DNA of 64,000 bases from Pseudomonas sp. BCA17 (GTDB lineage Bacteria > Pseudomonadota > Gammaproteobacteria > Pseudomonadales > Pseudomonadaceae): positions 1,240,001-1,304,000 of the forward strand of contig NZ_SGWI01000001.1 of NCBI RefSeq assembly GCF_004519405.1, given 5' to 3'. The position numbers were made by a program, and so were the translations under genes. Under the pieces are notes generated by a model. It searched no databases. It saw only the letters and a list, made by a program, of their open reading frames with translations, and had not been told where the DNA came from. This document shows positions 36,614-44,986 of the stretch, one piece after another; positions within the stretch are counted from its first letter, which is position 1; each line of letters begins with the position of its first letter.

Positions 36614-36980
36614 GATGTGGCTTTAGCATGCCCCACGCTTTGGTGGTAAATCGGTAACTCCTGTCCGACTGAAAAGCGATGACGCCCACCTCGGCAAGAC
36701 GCTTGAGTACTTCCCGCACACTGACAATCGTCAGTTCGGAAGAAGACGCTTCTATATAAGCATGCACGCCCTGCACACCGATCAAACGTTCCTCCTGCGT
36801 AGCCAGGACTAATGCATTGATCACCTTCAAACGAAACAGACTGGTACGCAACCCGTAAACACGCAGCATCTCGCGGATATGGTGGTTCGTACTGTAATCA
36901 CATTCGAGTGCGAGTTGACTGGTCGTGGCCTGAAACGGACGACACCTGTCAGTGGAGGTAAATCCCTGGTTGTCCAGCAT
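36606..36980 (-). CDS. Fur-like winged-helix protein lacking the metal-binding domain
   Basis: 124 residues; the ATG follows AAGGGAG. The region LRVYGLRTSLFRLKVINALV, then GVQGVHAYIEASSSELTIVSVREVLKRLAEVGVI, matches the N-terminal DNA-binding half of Fur-family regulators. The dimerisation and metal-binding C-terminal half (His/Cys-rich) is absent. Such short proteins are often annotated in Pseudomonas as Fe2+/Zn2+ uptake regulation proteins. It lies 70 bases after receptor 1 on the same strand, so it may tune the siderophore locus without sensing metal itself (inference). Confidence 0.65.
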   Translation of the reverse strand: MLDNQGFTSTDRCRPFQATTSQLALECDYSTNHHIREMLRVYGLRTSLFRLKVINALVLATQEERLIGVQGVHAYIEASSSELTIVSVREVLKRLAEVGVIAFQSDRSYRFTTKAWGMLKPHLG

Positions 36981-37050
36981 GCGAATACTCCCTTTCCGAA
37001 ATGTTCAGATGGAGTTGCTACGTCTGCCGTAGCAACCCTTCCCGTATTCG

Positions 37051-39267
37051 TCAGAAGTCGACGGTGGCCGATAGCTGCAAGGTCCGCGGATAACCCGGGG
37101 AGAATGCACCGTAGGAAGCAACGCCCGACCAGTACTCACGATCAAACACGTTCTGCACGGTGGCCCGAAACGTCGTCGGCCGGCCTTCGATTTTGGTGGC
37201 ATAACGCGCGCCGGCATCAAAGCGGGTCCAGGAGCTCAGTTCCTGCGTATTGGCCTGATTGACGTACTGGCTGTCGGTATAGATTGCGCCGCCAGTGAGG
37301 GTAAAGCCCTCCAGCCATGGCGTATCCCATTCGGCCCAGAGATTGGCCTGCACGTCCGGCACGCCCACCGGTTTGTTGCCGCGATTGGCCTTGGTCGCCG
37401 AATCGGTCAGCTCGCCGTCGAGTAGCGTCACACCGCCCATCAATCGCGTGCCCGGTGCAACTTCGCCGAACATGCTCAACTCGATACCGCGATTACGTTG
37501 CTCAGCCTGCACTGAGAACACGTTGTCGGCAGCGACTTCGCCACTGGGTTTCTCGATCTGGAACAACGCCAGCGTGGTCATGAACGTGCCGTGTTCATAT
37601 TTGACGCCGATCTCATGCTGCTTCGACTCGTACGGCGCGAAGGTCTCTCCGGCGTTGGCCGCCGTGCCCGGGGCAATGTCGCCCTTGCTCAAGCCTTCTA
37701 CATAATTGTAGTAGAGCGAAACGTCTTCCCAGGGCTTGACCACCACACCGACCAGCGGAGTTGTGGCGTTGTCCTTATATTTCGAGCTGACCGCACCGGC
37801 GGCGCTGTAGTTACGCGATTCGATGTCCTGACGCCGTACACCGAGGGTCAACTGGAAGCGGTCATCGAGTATCGACATCGTGTCGGTCAACGCCACGCCG
37901 GACAGCTCCGATTCGGAAACGCGCAACACGTTTGGTGAACTGATGTACTGCTGCGGCCTGTCGATCGGGTGGTAGATATTCGACAGGATGGCCGTGCCGT
38001 TGTTGATGCCGCGCGACAGTTCATCCTGATACCGGGTCGCCATCACCGTGGTGGTGTGGGTGATCGGCCCGGTGTCAAACACACCACGCAGGCCGATATC
38101 GGCAGTCGAGCGATCGACGTTGAATTTGTAATAACCGGGAATGTTGCTGGTGTCACCGGCGTCGTTGAGGATTCTCGGCACCTGGTCGGACAGGCGTTTG
38201 ACATCGGATTTACCTCCGCCGGCATGAGCGAACACAGTGACGTTATCCGTCAGGTCATATTCACCGCCGAGCAACGCCGACTGTTCTTTGGTGTCCGACC
38301 AGCCCCAGTCCTGCGACAGGTTGGTGCGGCCGTTAGGCGCGGACGGCACATCAACCCCCGGCGCGATAGTGAAGGGCCGCGAAGCGCCCTCCCAGCTTTC
38401 TTTCTGGCTGATGTAATCGAGGTTCAAGCGCAAGCGCTCGCCGCGGTAATCCAGCGCAATGGCGCCGATACCGAGATCGCGATGTTGATCGTCAATCGCC
38501 GTATCACCTCCTTGCAGGTTGCCGTTGAAACGCACGCCGAACTGGTTTTCCGAACCGAAGCGCCGGCTCAGATCCAGATGCCCGCCGACTTGAGAGTCGG
38601 AGGCATAGGTGCCGGTGAAGCGGGTCAGGTCTTCATCCAGCGGACGTTTGGGCACAATGTTGATCACACCGCCGACGCCGCTGTTGGGCGAGATGCCGTA
38701 CATCAGCGCGCCGGGGCCTTTGAGCACCTCGACTCGCTCGGCGTAGTCGGTGAACACACGATAATTCGGCGCGACGCCATAGACACCGTCGAACGCCAAT
38801 TCACCGAGGTTGCCTTCGCCAATCGGGAAGCCACGAATGAAAAACGAGTCAACGATACCGCCAGTCTGGCCGGTCGAACGCACCGAGGGATCGCGCTCCA
38901 GCGCATCGGCGACGGTCACGGTTTGCAGATCGGCGAGGGTTTTGGCGGTGTAACTGGTGACGCTGAATGGCGTGTCCATCACATCTTTGTTGCCCATCAT
39001 GCCCAGTCGGGCACCGCGAGCAACCTGACCACCGGCGAGGGTGTCCGGTAAAGCCGTCGCGCCGTTGTAACGGGCACTGACGTTGGTGGTGTCGAGGATC
39101 AGCGCGTCCGGAGCGGCGTTCGCGGTCTGGTCCGCGACGACGCCTGGTTGCTCGGCGTTGGCGGCCCAAGCGTTGGCGCTTCCCGCGACCAAAACGAAAT
39201 TCAGCATGGCGGTACGCACAGCGAGTGTTAACACCCGCTCACCGCAAGGACGACTGACAACAGGCAT
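37051..39267 (-). CDS. TonB-dependent siderophore receptor 1 (no STN domain)
   Basis: 738 residues with signal peptide ending SANAWA. The plug is GIVDSFFIRGFPIGEGNLG, then AFDGVYGVAPNYRVFTDYAER, then LKGPGALMYGISPNSGVGGVINIVPKRP. The barrel ends SATVDF with the terminal Phe needed for assembly. It is clearly paralogous to receptor 2 at 50968 along its whole length, but lacks the STN signalling domain. It should import ferric siderophore without signalling to FecR. Upstream are a Fur-like site and an element identical in layout to that before receptor 2. Confidence 0.95.
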   Translation of the reverse strand: MPVVSRPCGERVLTLAVRTAMLNFVLVAGSANAWAANAEQPGVVADQTANAAPDALILDTTNVSARYNGATALPDTLAGGQVARGARLGMMGNKDVMDTPFSVTSYTAKTLADLQTVTVADALERDPSVRSTGQTGGIVDSFFIRGFPIGEGNLGELAFDGVYGVAPNYRVFTDYAERVEVLKGPGALMYGISPNSGVGGVINIVPKRPLDEDLTRFTGTYASDSQVGGHLDLSRRFGSENQFGVRFNGNLQGGDTAIDDQHRDLGIGAIALDYRGERLRLNLDYISQKESWEGASRPFTIAPGVDVPSAPNGRTNLSQDWGWSDTKEQSALLGGEYDLTDNVTVFAHAGGGKSDVKRLSDQVPRILNDAGDTSNIPGYYKFNVDRSTADIGLRGVFDTGPITHTTTVMATRYQDELSRGINNGTAILSNIYHPIDRPQQYISSPNVLRVSESELSGVALTDTMSILDDRFQLTLGVRRQDIESRNYSAAGAVSSKYKDNATTPLVGVVVKPWEDVSLYYNYVEGLSKGDIAPGTAANAGETFAPYESKQHEIGVKYEHGTFMTTLALFQIEKPSGEVAADNVFSVQAEQRNRGIELSMFGEVAPGTRLMGGVTLLDGELTDSATKANRGNKPVGVPDVQANLWAEWDTPWLEGFTLTGGAIYTDSQYVNQANTQELSSWTRFDAGARYATKIEGRPTTFRATVQNVFDREYWSGVASYGAFSPGYPRTLQLSATVDF

Positions 39268-39295
39268 GACTTGAGGATCCTTTTCATCGAGAGAA

Positions 39296-39314
39296 AATGG
39301 TAATCACTCCTATT
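39296..39314 (-). promoter_or_regulatory. Candidate Fur box before receptor 1
   Basis: On the minus strand this reads AATAGGAGTGATTACCATT. It agrees at 13 of 17 defined positions with the Pseudomonas Fur site AATGAGAATNATTNTCATT (my own count). It lies 29 bases before the receptor 1 start, downstream of the shared promoter-like element. Confidence 0.5.
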
Positions 39315-39343
39315 GCCAGTCGACCCGCGAAAAAGTATCACCC
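39311..39343 (-). promoter_or_regulatory. Promoter-like element shared with receptor 2 (candidate ECF sigma promoter)
   Basis: Minus strand: GGG, TGATACTTTTTC, five variable bases, TCGACTGGC, then AAT. The same two blocks with the same 5-base gap stand before receptor 2 (50891-50927). A -35-like TGATAC and a -10-like CGACTGG about 18 bases apart fit the geometry of iron-starvation sigma-factor promoters. Use by the FecI-like sigma at 49378 is inference. Confidence 0.65.
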
Positions 39344-39376
39344 GCAGTACAGTTTTTTGCTGAGGTCCGCACAGGG

Positions 39377-39778
39377 TCAGGCGTAGAGGCGTTCCAGCGG
39401 AATCGCGACCACCGGCAGCGCCGGGTCAAAAGCGTGCCGGGTGGTCTTGTACGGAAATATCTCACCGCGAGCGATGGTGCTGAAAATACGCGCCACCTCG
39501 AACGCCTGCCCGGTTTGCCAATGCCGCACGCACACCCGCGGATCGGTGTAATCGAGCTGGATACACGGCACCCGTTTCAAACCCAGTTGCAACGCCGCAG
39601 TGAAACGGTGATTGCCGTCCATCACGATGCCGCGCGAACGCTCGACGATGATCGGTTCCAGCCAATGCCCGGCGCGGACAATCGACTCGCGCAGCAACGT
39701 CACGTTGGCCGGGTCGACCTGCTCCGACTGCAACACTTCACACAGTGGCCGCAGTGCAATCTGATAACCGTGGTCCAT
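39377..39778 (-). CDS. Short SbnI/SerK-like (ParB/sulfiredoxin-fold) protein
   Basis: 133 residues; the ATG follows AGGAG. A ParB-like core carries LLRESIVRAGHWLEPIIVER and the hallmark VMDGNHRFTAALQLGL (about residues 52-67). In staphyloferrin B loci SbnI is a free serine kinase that makes O-phosphoserine for SbnA. This protein is about half the length of SbnI and corresponds to its N-terminal part. Its gene lies 27 bases after the CitE-like gene and diverges from sbnH/sbnA-like genes. The serine kinase role is inferred from context. Confidence 0.7.
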   Translation of the reverse strand: MDHGYQIALRPLCEVLQSEQVDPANVTLLRESIVRAGHWLEPIIVERSRGIVMDGNHRFTAALQLGLKRVPCIQLDYTDPRVCVRHWQTGQAFEVARIFSTIARGEIFPYKTTRHAFDPALPVVAIPLERLYA

Positions 39779-39805
39779 GGGGGTTCTCCTGATTCGCCGA
39801 GGATG

Positions 39806-40696
39806 TCAGCAGGCGTCGGCGCGGACGACGGGCGCATGCTGACCGGCCACTTCAAGCAGGCGCCGGGCGTGTTCGATCAGCGGCAAATCGACCATCTCGC
39901 CGTCCACTTGCACCGCATGGCTGCCGCTCGCAACCGCTCTCATCACCCGATCGGCCCATGCCAGTTGGCGTGAATCCGGCAGGAACGCGCGCTGCACCGT
40001 GGCCAGTTGGCCGGGATGGATACACAGCTTGGCGCCGAACCCCAACGAACGGGCGTAATGCGCGTCCTTGGCGACCGCCGCCAGGTCGCCGATCGCCGGC
40101 GACACGCCATCGATCGGCGACGGTAAATCCGCCGTGCGCGAAGCCAGTACGATGCGGTTGCGGGCGAACAGAAACGCCTCCGGCACTTGGCTGCAACTGA
40201 TATCGAGCGAGAAATCCAGCGAACCGAACGCCAACCGCGCCAAGCCCGGAATCGCAGCGATCGACTCGATCTGCTGCAAACCTTTGGCGGTCTCGATGAT
40301 GGCGACGATCGCAAGCGTCGGTTGCCATTCCAGCAAACGCTCGACGACGCGCGCCAGTGCCTCGGAACATTCAGCCTTGGGCAAGAAAATCCCGTCGCAT
40401 CGCTCGGGATAGCGCAGGTCGCTGAGCCAATTCAGATCCTCGACAAACAGCGCGCTGCTGACGCTGTTCAGGCGGATGTACCGCTCGCAGGCAACACTCG
40501 GCGTACCCTCCTGCCATACCCGGATGGCGGTGCGGGCAGCGGCTTTGCTGTCCGGATGAACGGCATCCTCAAGGTCGAGAATAATTGCGTCCGGCCCCGC
40601 TGCGCAGGCTTTGGAAAAGCGCTCGGGGCGATTGCCCGGCACGAACAGGTAGCTGATCGCGAGTGGGGCTTTGCGGTTGAGTCGATCGGATTGCAT
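39806..40696 (-). CDS. HpcH/HpaI-superfamily (CitE-like) lyase
   Basis: 296 residues; the start follows AGGAG. The CitE-type barrel has SYLFVPGNRPERF, LDLEDAVHPDSKAAAR, the metal and substrate region AIIETAKGLQQIESIAAIPG, GSLDFSLDI and GFGAKLCIHPGQ. Family members cleave or form (3S)-citryl-, malyl- or citramalyl-CoA. In staphyloferrin B loci SbnG, a different HpcH/HpaI enzyme, makes dedicated citrate. This protein may provide citrate or a related hydroxy-acid to the NIS synthetase (inference). Confidence 0.82.
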   Translation of the reverse strand: MQSDRLNRKAPLAISYLFVPGNRPERFSKACAAGPDAIILDLEDAVHPDSKAAARTAIRVWQEGTPSVACERYIRLNSVSSALFVEDLNWLSDLRYPERCDGIFLPKAECSEALARVVERLLEWQPTLAIVAIIETAKGLQQIESIAAIPGLARLAFGSLDFSLDISCSQVPEAFLFARNRIVLASRTADLPSPIDGVSPAIGDLAAVAKDAHYARSLGFGAKLCIHPGQLATVQRAFLPDSRQLAWADRVMRAVASGSHAVQVDGEMVDLPLIEHARRLLEVAGQHAPVVRADAC

Positions 40697-41308
40697 GGCG
40701 TTGCTCCTATGACGTGAACCAGTCGTGGTTTGTGAAAATTTTCAGGCCCCTTGAACGGCGGATTTGCCTGCTATTGCGGGGCTTGTTGCAACAGCCTTTA
40801 ACGCCTTATTGATCAAGCAATTAAGAGACTTTTTAATCTCGGGACGAACGAGTCCTTGAGCGTGTAAATGCACGTTCATGGATTCGCCTGGAGCAGGTGT
40901 TTATTCAAAAATATTTGAAAACCTTACTTGATAATCGTTCCTGTTCGCAATATTGTTCACCCCGCCAAGAGGAACTATCCTCGCTTCAAAGCAAGACATT
41001 CGTATCTCGGTAAGTACCTTTCAGTGATGTCACTTAAACATCAACCACGGGCATTTACAGGGCGCTGACCTATAACTACCGGTCAGCTCATACATCCGTG
41101 CAAACCTTATGGAATGGGGTTCTCATGCAATTGATTTGTGAACCATTTATGAAGACTTGCGTTTCTGAATCAGCATCGAATTTTGTCTGGCATCCACCTC
41201 CGAGCCATTTACAACCTCGTTTCTGACGAGCTAACACATTAAAAAATCGATAACGTTTAGTTATTGAAATATCAATGGCGAGGTCACTTCCAACGCCAGG
41301 GGCCAACT
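40697..41308. promoter_or_regulatory. Divergent control region of the siderophore biosynthetic genes
   Basis: 612 bases between the CitE-like gene (minus) and the decarboxylase gene (plus). Visible elements are: a Fur-like site GATAATCGTTCCTGTTCGC at 40930-40948; a 7-bp perfect inverted repeat GCTGACC/GGTCAGC (41064-41087) around TATAACTACC; a Fur-like half site TTCTCATGC near 41121; and an 8-bp inverted repeat TCGATAAC / GTTATTGA (41248-41268, one mismatch) some 40 bases before the decarboxylase ATG. A TGAAAATTTTC...CGACTGG pair on the minus strand at about 40721-40748 resembles the receptor promoters with altered spacing. I see no credible gene. Confidence 0.5.
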
Positions 41309-42703
41309 ATGCCTAAAACAAATACGCTGCTGGTCGTATTGCAAAACAAAGTCCATCATCCGGAGCTATTAAAGCCACTGATTGACCCGGTTATTGCCAC
41401 GTTTATCAACAACTTCCCGACGACACTTGCGGATCTTGTAGAACAGCATGGATCGCCGTTGAATCTGGTCTGGCCCCATGCATTTGAATTAAATACGCAG
41501 GCCTTGCTGACGGTGTTAAAGCAGTACAACGTGCCCCATGCCATTTTCTACGGGGCCAAGGCCAACAAGTCGCAAAGCATGCTCAGCGCAGCGGCAAGTT
41601 CGGGGATCGGTGTCGATGTATCGAGCGTCCATGAGTTGCAGGCCGCGCTGCGCGCAGGTACGCCCGGCAGAAAAATCTGCGCCACGGGACCGGCGAAAAC
41701 GGCGGTATTCCATCAAGCGCTGATCGGCGCCGGCTCACTCATTTGCGTGGACTCGCTGGAGGAATTCGATCATCTGCATGGCGTAATTGAAACGCAGCCA
41801 CCCCCTGCAAAAGTCCGAGTTTTACTGCGGTACAAGCCAAAAAGCAGTGCGAAAAGCCGGTTCGGGATGGGTTCGCAAGACATGCTCGAATGCCTGCAAC
41901 GGCTGACGAAACACACCCGCTTTTTTCACTTCGAGGGCTTTCATTTCCATCTGGGTGGCTATGGATTCGAATCCCGTGCGCAAGCGTTCCGTGAAGTCAC
42001 CGGGTTCGTCGACGCAGCCAGGGAAATCTGCTTGAATCCGCAGATGATCGATATTGGCGGCGGTTTGCCGATTCGTTATGTCGAGCCTGAGACTTACGCA
42101 CAGTTCCTGCAAAATGATAATAACCCGAGCCATTATTACAACCAGACCGTTCCCGCCGCTTATTACCCTTACGGCAGCGAACTGACAGCGCCACAGTGGT
42201 TGAGGTTATTACTCGAAGCCGAACATTCACCGGGTCTGTCAATTGCCAACTATTTGATTCAGCAAAATATAACCCTGGCACTGGAACCGGGCCGAAGCCT
42301 GGTGGACCAAGCGGCGATTTCAATATTTCGTGTAACGCGCACAAAAAAGCTGGCCGATAATAAAACCGTCATTTTCGTCGAGGGCAGTAGTTTCAGTGCT
42401 TGCGAAACCTGGTTCGCCTCTGAATATCTGATTGATCCGATCCTGATCAGCACAGGACAACATCCACCTACACAAACCCAGGCATATATCGCTGGGCATA
42501 GTTGCCTCGACGATGACGTCATCACTTATCGCTTGATCAACTTTGCAAACCAACCCCGCTGCGGTGACCTATTGATTTACGTCAACACCGCCGGTTATCA
42601 GATGGACTTGCTGGAAAACGAGTTTCATCGTCATCCGCTGCCCCAGCGGTTGACGGCGACCTGTTGTACGGAAGGTAACTATGCGTTTTCACCTGACTAC
42701 TAA
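41309..42703 (+). CDS. SbnH-like PLP-dependent diamino-acid decarboxylase (group IV, Orn/Lys/DAP fold)
   Basis: 464 residues from MPKTNTLLVVL. An alanine-racemase-like barrel has PLP-Lys K84 in FYGAKANKSQ. Motifs are FHFHLGGYGFE (cofactor phosphate region), IDIGGGLPIRY, LALEPGRSLVDQA and the catalytic-Cys segment SACETW. The first ~50 residues are an extra N-terminal segment. In staphyloferrin B synthesis SbnH decarboxylates the citryl-diaminopropionate intermediate to its diaminoethane form; a similar role is likely. It is the first gene of the plus-strand biosynthetic operon, 14 bases before the sbnA-like gene. Confidence 0.88.
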   Translation: MPKTNTLLVVLQNKVHHPELLKPLIDPVIATFINNFPTTLADLVEQHGSPLNLVWPHAFELNTQALLTVLKQYNVPHAIFYGAKANKSQSMLSAAASSGIGVDVSSVHELQAALRAGTPGRKICATGPAKTAVFHQALIGAGSLICVDSLEEFDHLHGVIETQPPPAKVRVLLRYKPKSSAKSRFGMGSQDMLECLQRLTKHTRFFHFEGFHFHLGGYGFESRAQAFREVTGFVDAAREICLNPQMIDIGGGLPIRYVEPETYAQFLQNDNNPSHYYNQTVPAAYYPYGSELTAPQWLRLLLEAEHSPGLSIANYLIQQNITLALEPGRSLVDQAAISIFRVTRTKKLADNKTVIFVEGSSFSACETWFASEYLIDPILISTGQHPPTQTQAYIAGHSCLDDDVITYRLINFANQPRCGDLLIYVNTAGYQMDLLENEFHRHPLPQRLTATCCTEGNYAFSPDY

Positions 42704-42717
42704 AGGGACCAATTAAA

Positions 42718-43761
42718 ATGATATTGAAAAAAGTTTCGGACCTTATCGGTAATACACCTATGTTGGGCATTGATGTTCCGGACACCAGTGCCCGTTTGTT
42801 ATTGAAGATTGAAAAGAACAATCCCGGCGGCAGTATCAAAGACCGCATGGCGCGCAATATGGTGCTGGCGGCGCTCAAGTCCGGTCGCCTGAAACCCGGC
42901 GGTGTCGTTGTCGAATCGTCGTCGGGCAATACCGGAATTGGCCTGGCCATGGCTGCGGTCGAGTTCGGGCTGCATTTCATCGCCGTGGTCGATCACCACG
43001 CCGCGCAAGACAAGATCGCCGTGATGAAGGCCCTCGGGGCCGATATTCGTTTCGTCAAAGGCACCTATCGCGAAGATGAAGTGGCCGTAGTCGAGCGCCA
43101 ACAGATGGCAGCCGAGCTGGCCAGCGAGATTCCCGGCGCGGTGTTCATGAACCAGTCCGACAATGCGGCCAATGCCGGCGGCTACAGCGATTTCGTCCGC
43201 GAAACCATTGCCCAGGCTGAAGGCGCTGTCGGCGCTTACGTCGGTTGTGTCGGCACCGGCGGCTCGATGACCGGCATCGCGCGCGGCCTGAAAGTGCACA
43301 ACCCGGACACTGTCACCGTCGCGGTGGAACCCGCCGGTTCGATCGTCTTCGGTCACCCCGGCTATCCCTACTACCAATCCGGCACCGGTACGCCGGCCGG
43401 TGACACCGTGGGCCTGGTGCTCGACTACAGCTGCATCGATCTTGGCGTGCAAGTCACCGACTCGCAGGCGTTCGAAACCGCCCGCTATATCGCGCGCAAC
43501 TTCGCCTTACTGGTCGGAGGCTCGACCGGTGGTGCGATTTTCAAGGCACTGGAGCTGATCCACAAAGGCGTGCTGACCGGCAACGTCGTGGTGCCGATTG
43601 CCGACGGTGGCGAGAAATACCTGCACACGGTGTTCGATGACAAATGGCTGCAGGAGCGCGATCTGATCGACCCGAGCATCGCCCCGCAACTGGACGCCTG
43701 GCTGGGCAAGACCCAATGGCTGGACACCGTTTCCGCGCCGCTGCAACTGAGCGTCGCATGA
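42718..43761 (+). CDS. sbnA: SbnA-like 2,3-diaminopropionate biosynthesis synthase (cysteine-synthase fold)
   Basis: 347 residues, fold-type II PLP enzyme. PLP-Lys K41 lies in NPGGSIKDRMA, the substrate loop is SSSGNTGIG (about 62-70), and the phosphate-binding loop is GTGGSMTG. SbnA joins O-phospho-L-serine with L-glutamate to give N-(1-amino-1-carboxy-2-ethyl)-glutamate. The neighbours (serine-kinase-like protein, opine-type dehydrogenase, decarboxylase, NIS synthetase) support this role rather than cysteine synthesis. The next gene begins 28 bases downstream, matching the sbnA-sbnB order. Confidence 0.85.
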   Translation: MILKKVSDLIGNTPMLGIDVPDTSARLLLKIEKNNPGGSIKDRMARNMVLAALKSGRLKPGGVVVESSSGNTGIGLAMAAVEFGLHFIAVVDHHAAQDKIAVMKALGADIRFVKGTYREDEVAVVERQQMAAELASEIPGAVFMNQSDNAANAGGYSDFVRETIAQAEGAVGAYVGCVGTGGSMTGIARGLKVHNPDTVTVAVEPAGSIVFGHPGYPYYQSGTGTPAGDTVGLVLDYSCIDLGVQVTDSQAFETARYIARNFALLVGGSTGGAIFKALELIHKGVLTGNVVVPIADGGEKYLHTVFDDKWLQERDLIDPSIAPQLDAWLGKTQWLDTVSAPLQLSVA

Positions 43762-43789
43762 CCCCCCCTTCACACAGGAACGCCTCTCG

Positions 43790-44950
43790 ATGAATCTGTT
43801 GAAAGTCGCTATCTGTGGTGGCGGCAGGACTGGCCATCTCAACGCCATCCTGTTCAAGCAGCTACCGAATGTCCAGGTTTCGATGCACACCCATAATCAG
43901 GAGGTCATCGAACAACACGCCCGCCAGACGCCGATGCAGGCGTTGCTGCCCGACGGTTCGACCCTGAGCGCCCGACTGGATCGGGTGACCAGCGATGCCA
44001 AAGCAGCGGTTGAAGATGCCGACATCGTCATCATCACCGTGCCGGCCCATGCCCGCCCGCAAACCCTGAAGGACATCGCACCGCATTTGACCACCGGCAA
44101 ACCGGTGTTTATCGGTGCCATTCCCGGCTTTTGCGGGTTCGACTGGCTGGCCGAAGCCACCCTGCCCGACCGGCCGAATGTGGTGATTTGGGGCATGAAG
44201 GATGTGCCGCACACAGCGTTCGAATTGACCCCGGGACGCTCGATCAAAATGGGCGGTGGCAAAAGCCAGTTGTATGTGGCGACCCACGCCCGGGAGCCGC
44301 AAACAGCGCGCCAACTGTTGGAAAAAATACTGATCAGACTGTACGGCCCTTGCGTGACGATGCTCGACCATTATCTGGAAATCACGCTGACGCCAGGCAA
44401 CCCGATCATGCACAGCTCGGTGATCTACGGGCTGATCGGCCCCTACGGCCAGTGGCATCGCAAGATCTTCCCGCAACCCATGTGCTGGTGGACCGAGTGC
44501 CCGGAACTCGGCGCCTATTTCCTCGAACGCATGGATCAGGAAAGTCAGGCGCTGTGTGCAGTGATCAGCCAGCGCCTGGGCATCGACCTGTCTTCGGTGA
44601 AATCCCTGAAACAGGAAATCGTCGAAGCCTACGGCGAGCAGATCCGCGACCCGAGCAGCATGCTCTCGATACTGCGCACCAATCAGGCCTACAACAACAT
44701 CCTTGCGCCGATGGTGCCGGCCGCCGACAACCGCGCCGGTTACGTGATCGAGCGCGAAAGCCGTGCCTTCAACGAAGACGTCGCCTACGGTCTGGTGCTG
44801 CTGGCGGAAATGGCCAAACGTTTCGACCTCAAGGTGCCTTACATCGAGGAAGTGTTGCAGTGGAGCGTGGCCTATATGCAAGGCCTGCGCGACTCGGCAC
44901 TCGATTACTTCCCAAGCCAATGGCCGCACACGACAAGCGCCGCCGCTTGA
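43790..44950 (+). CDS. Octopine/nopaline-type opine dehydrogenase in the SbnB position
   Basis: 386 residues. The N-terminal Rossmann motif VAICGGGRTGHLNAI is at residues 6-20. The C-terminal octopine-dehydrogenase domain includes ITLTPGNPIMHSSVIYGLIG (the conserved N-P-x-x-H) near residues 200-218. It does not look like SbnB, which is an ornithine-cyclodeaminase-type enzyme. The intermediate made by SbnA is itself an opine-like secondary amine. The reverse reaction of an opine dehydrogenase (oxidative hydrolysis with NAD(P)+) would give 2,3-diaminopropionate and 2-oxoglutarate. This replacement is inference; a true opine-forming role is the alternative. Confidence 0.85.
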   Translation: MNLLKVAICGGGRTGHLNAILFKQLPNVQVSMHTHNQEVIEQHARQTPMQALLPDGSTLSARLDRVTSDAKAAVEDADIVIITVPAHARPQTLKDIAPHLTTGKPVFIGAIPGFCGFDWLAEATLPDRPNVVIWGMKDVPHTAFELTPGRSIKMGGGKSQLYVATHAREPQTARQLLEKILIRLYGPCVTMLDHYLEITLTPGNPIMHSSVIYGLIGPYGQWHRKIFPQPMCWWTECPELGAYFLERMDQESQALCAVISQRLGIDLSSVKSLKQEIVEAYGEQIRDPSSMLSILRTNQAYNNILAPMVPAADNRAGYVIERESRAFNEDVAYGLVLLAEMAKRFDLKVPYIEEVLQWSVAYMQGLRDSALDYFPSQWPHTTSAAA

Positions 44951-44986
44951 TCTCTCTATTCAATTTTCGACGAGCAGACCGCTGAT

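Noticed and set aside
41088..41306. 72-codon minus-strand frame in the divergent control region
   Set aside because: No ribosome-binding site, no recognised domain, and it overlaps the inverted repeats and the start region of the decarboxylase gene.
43790..44950. Interpretation as a staphylopine/pseudopaline (Cnt-type) locus
   Set aside because: No nicotianamine-synthase-like gene or histidine racemase is present, and the neighbours are sbnA-, sbnH- and iucA/iucC-like, which points to a NIS siderophore.
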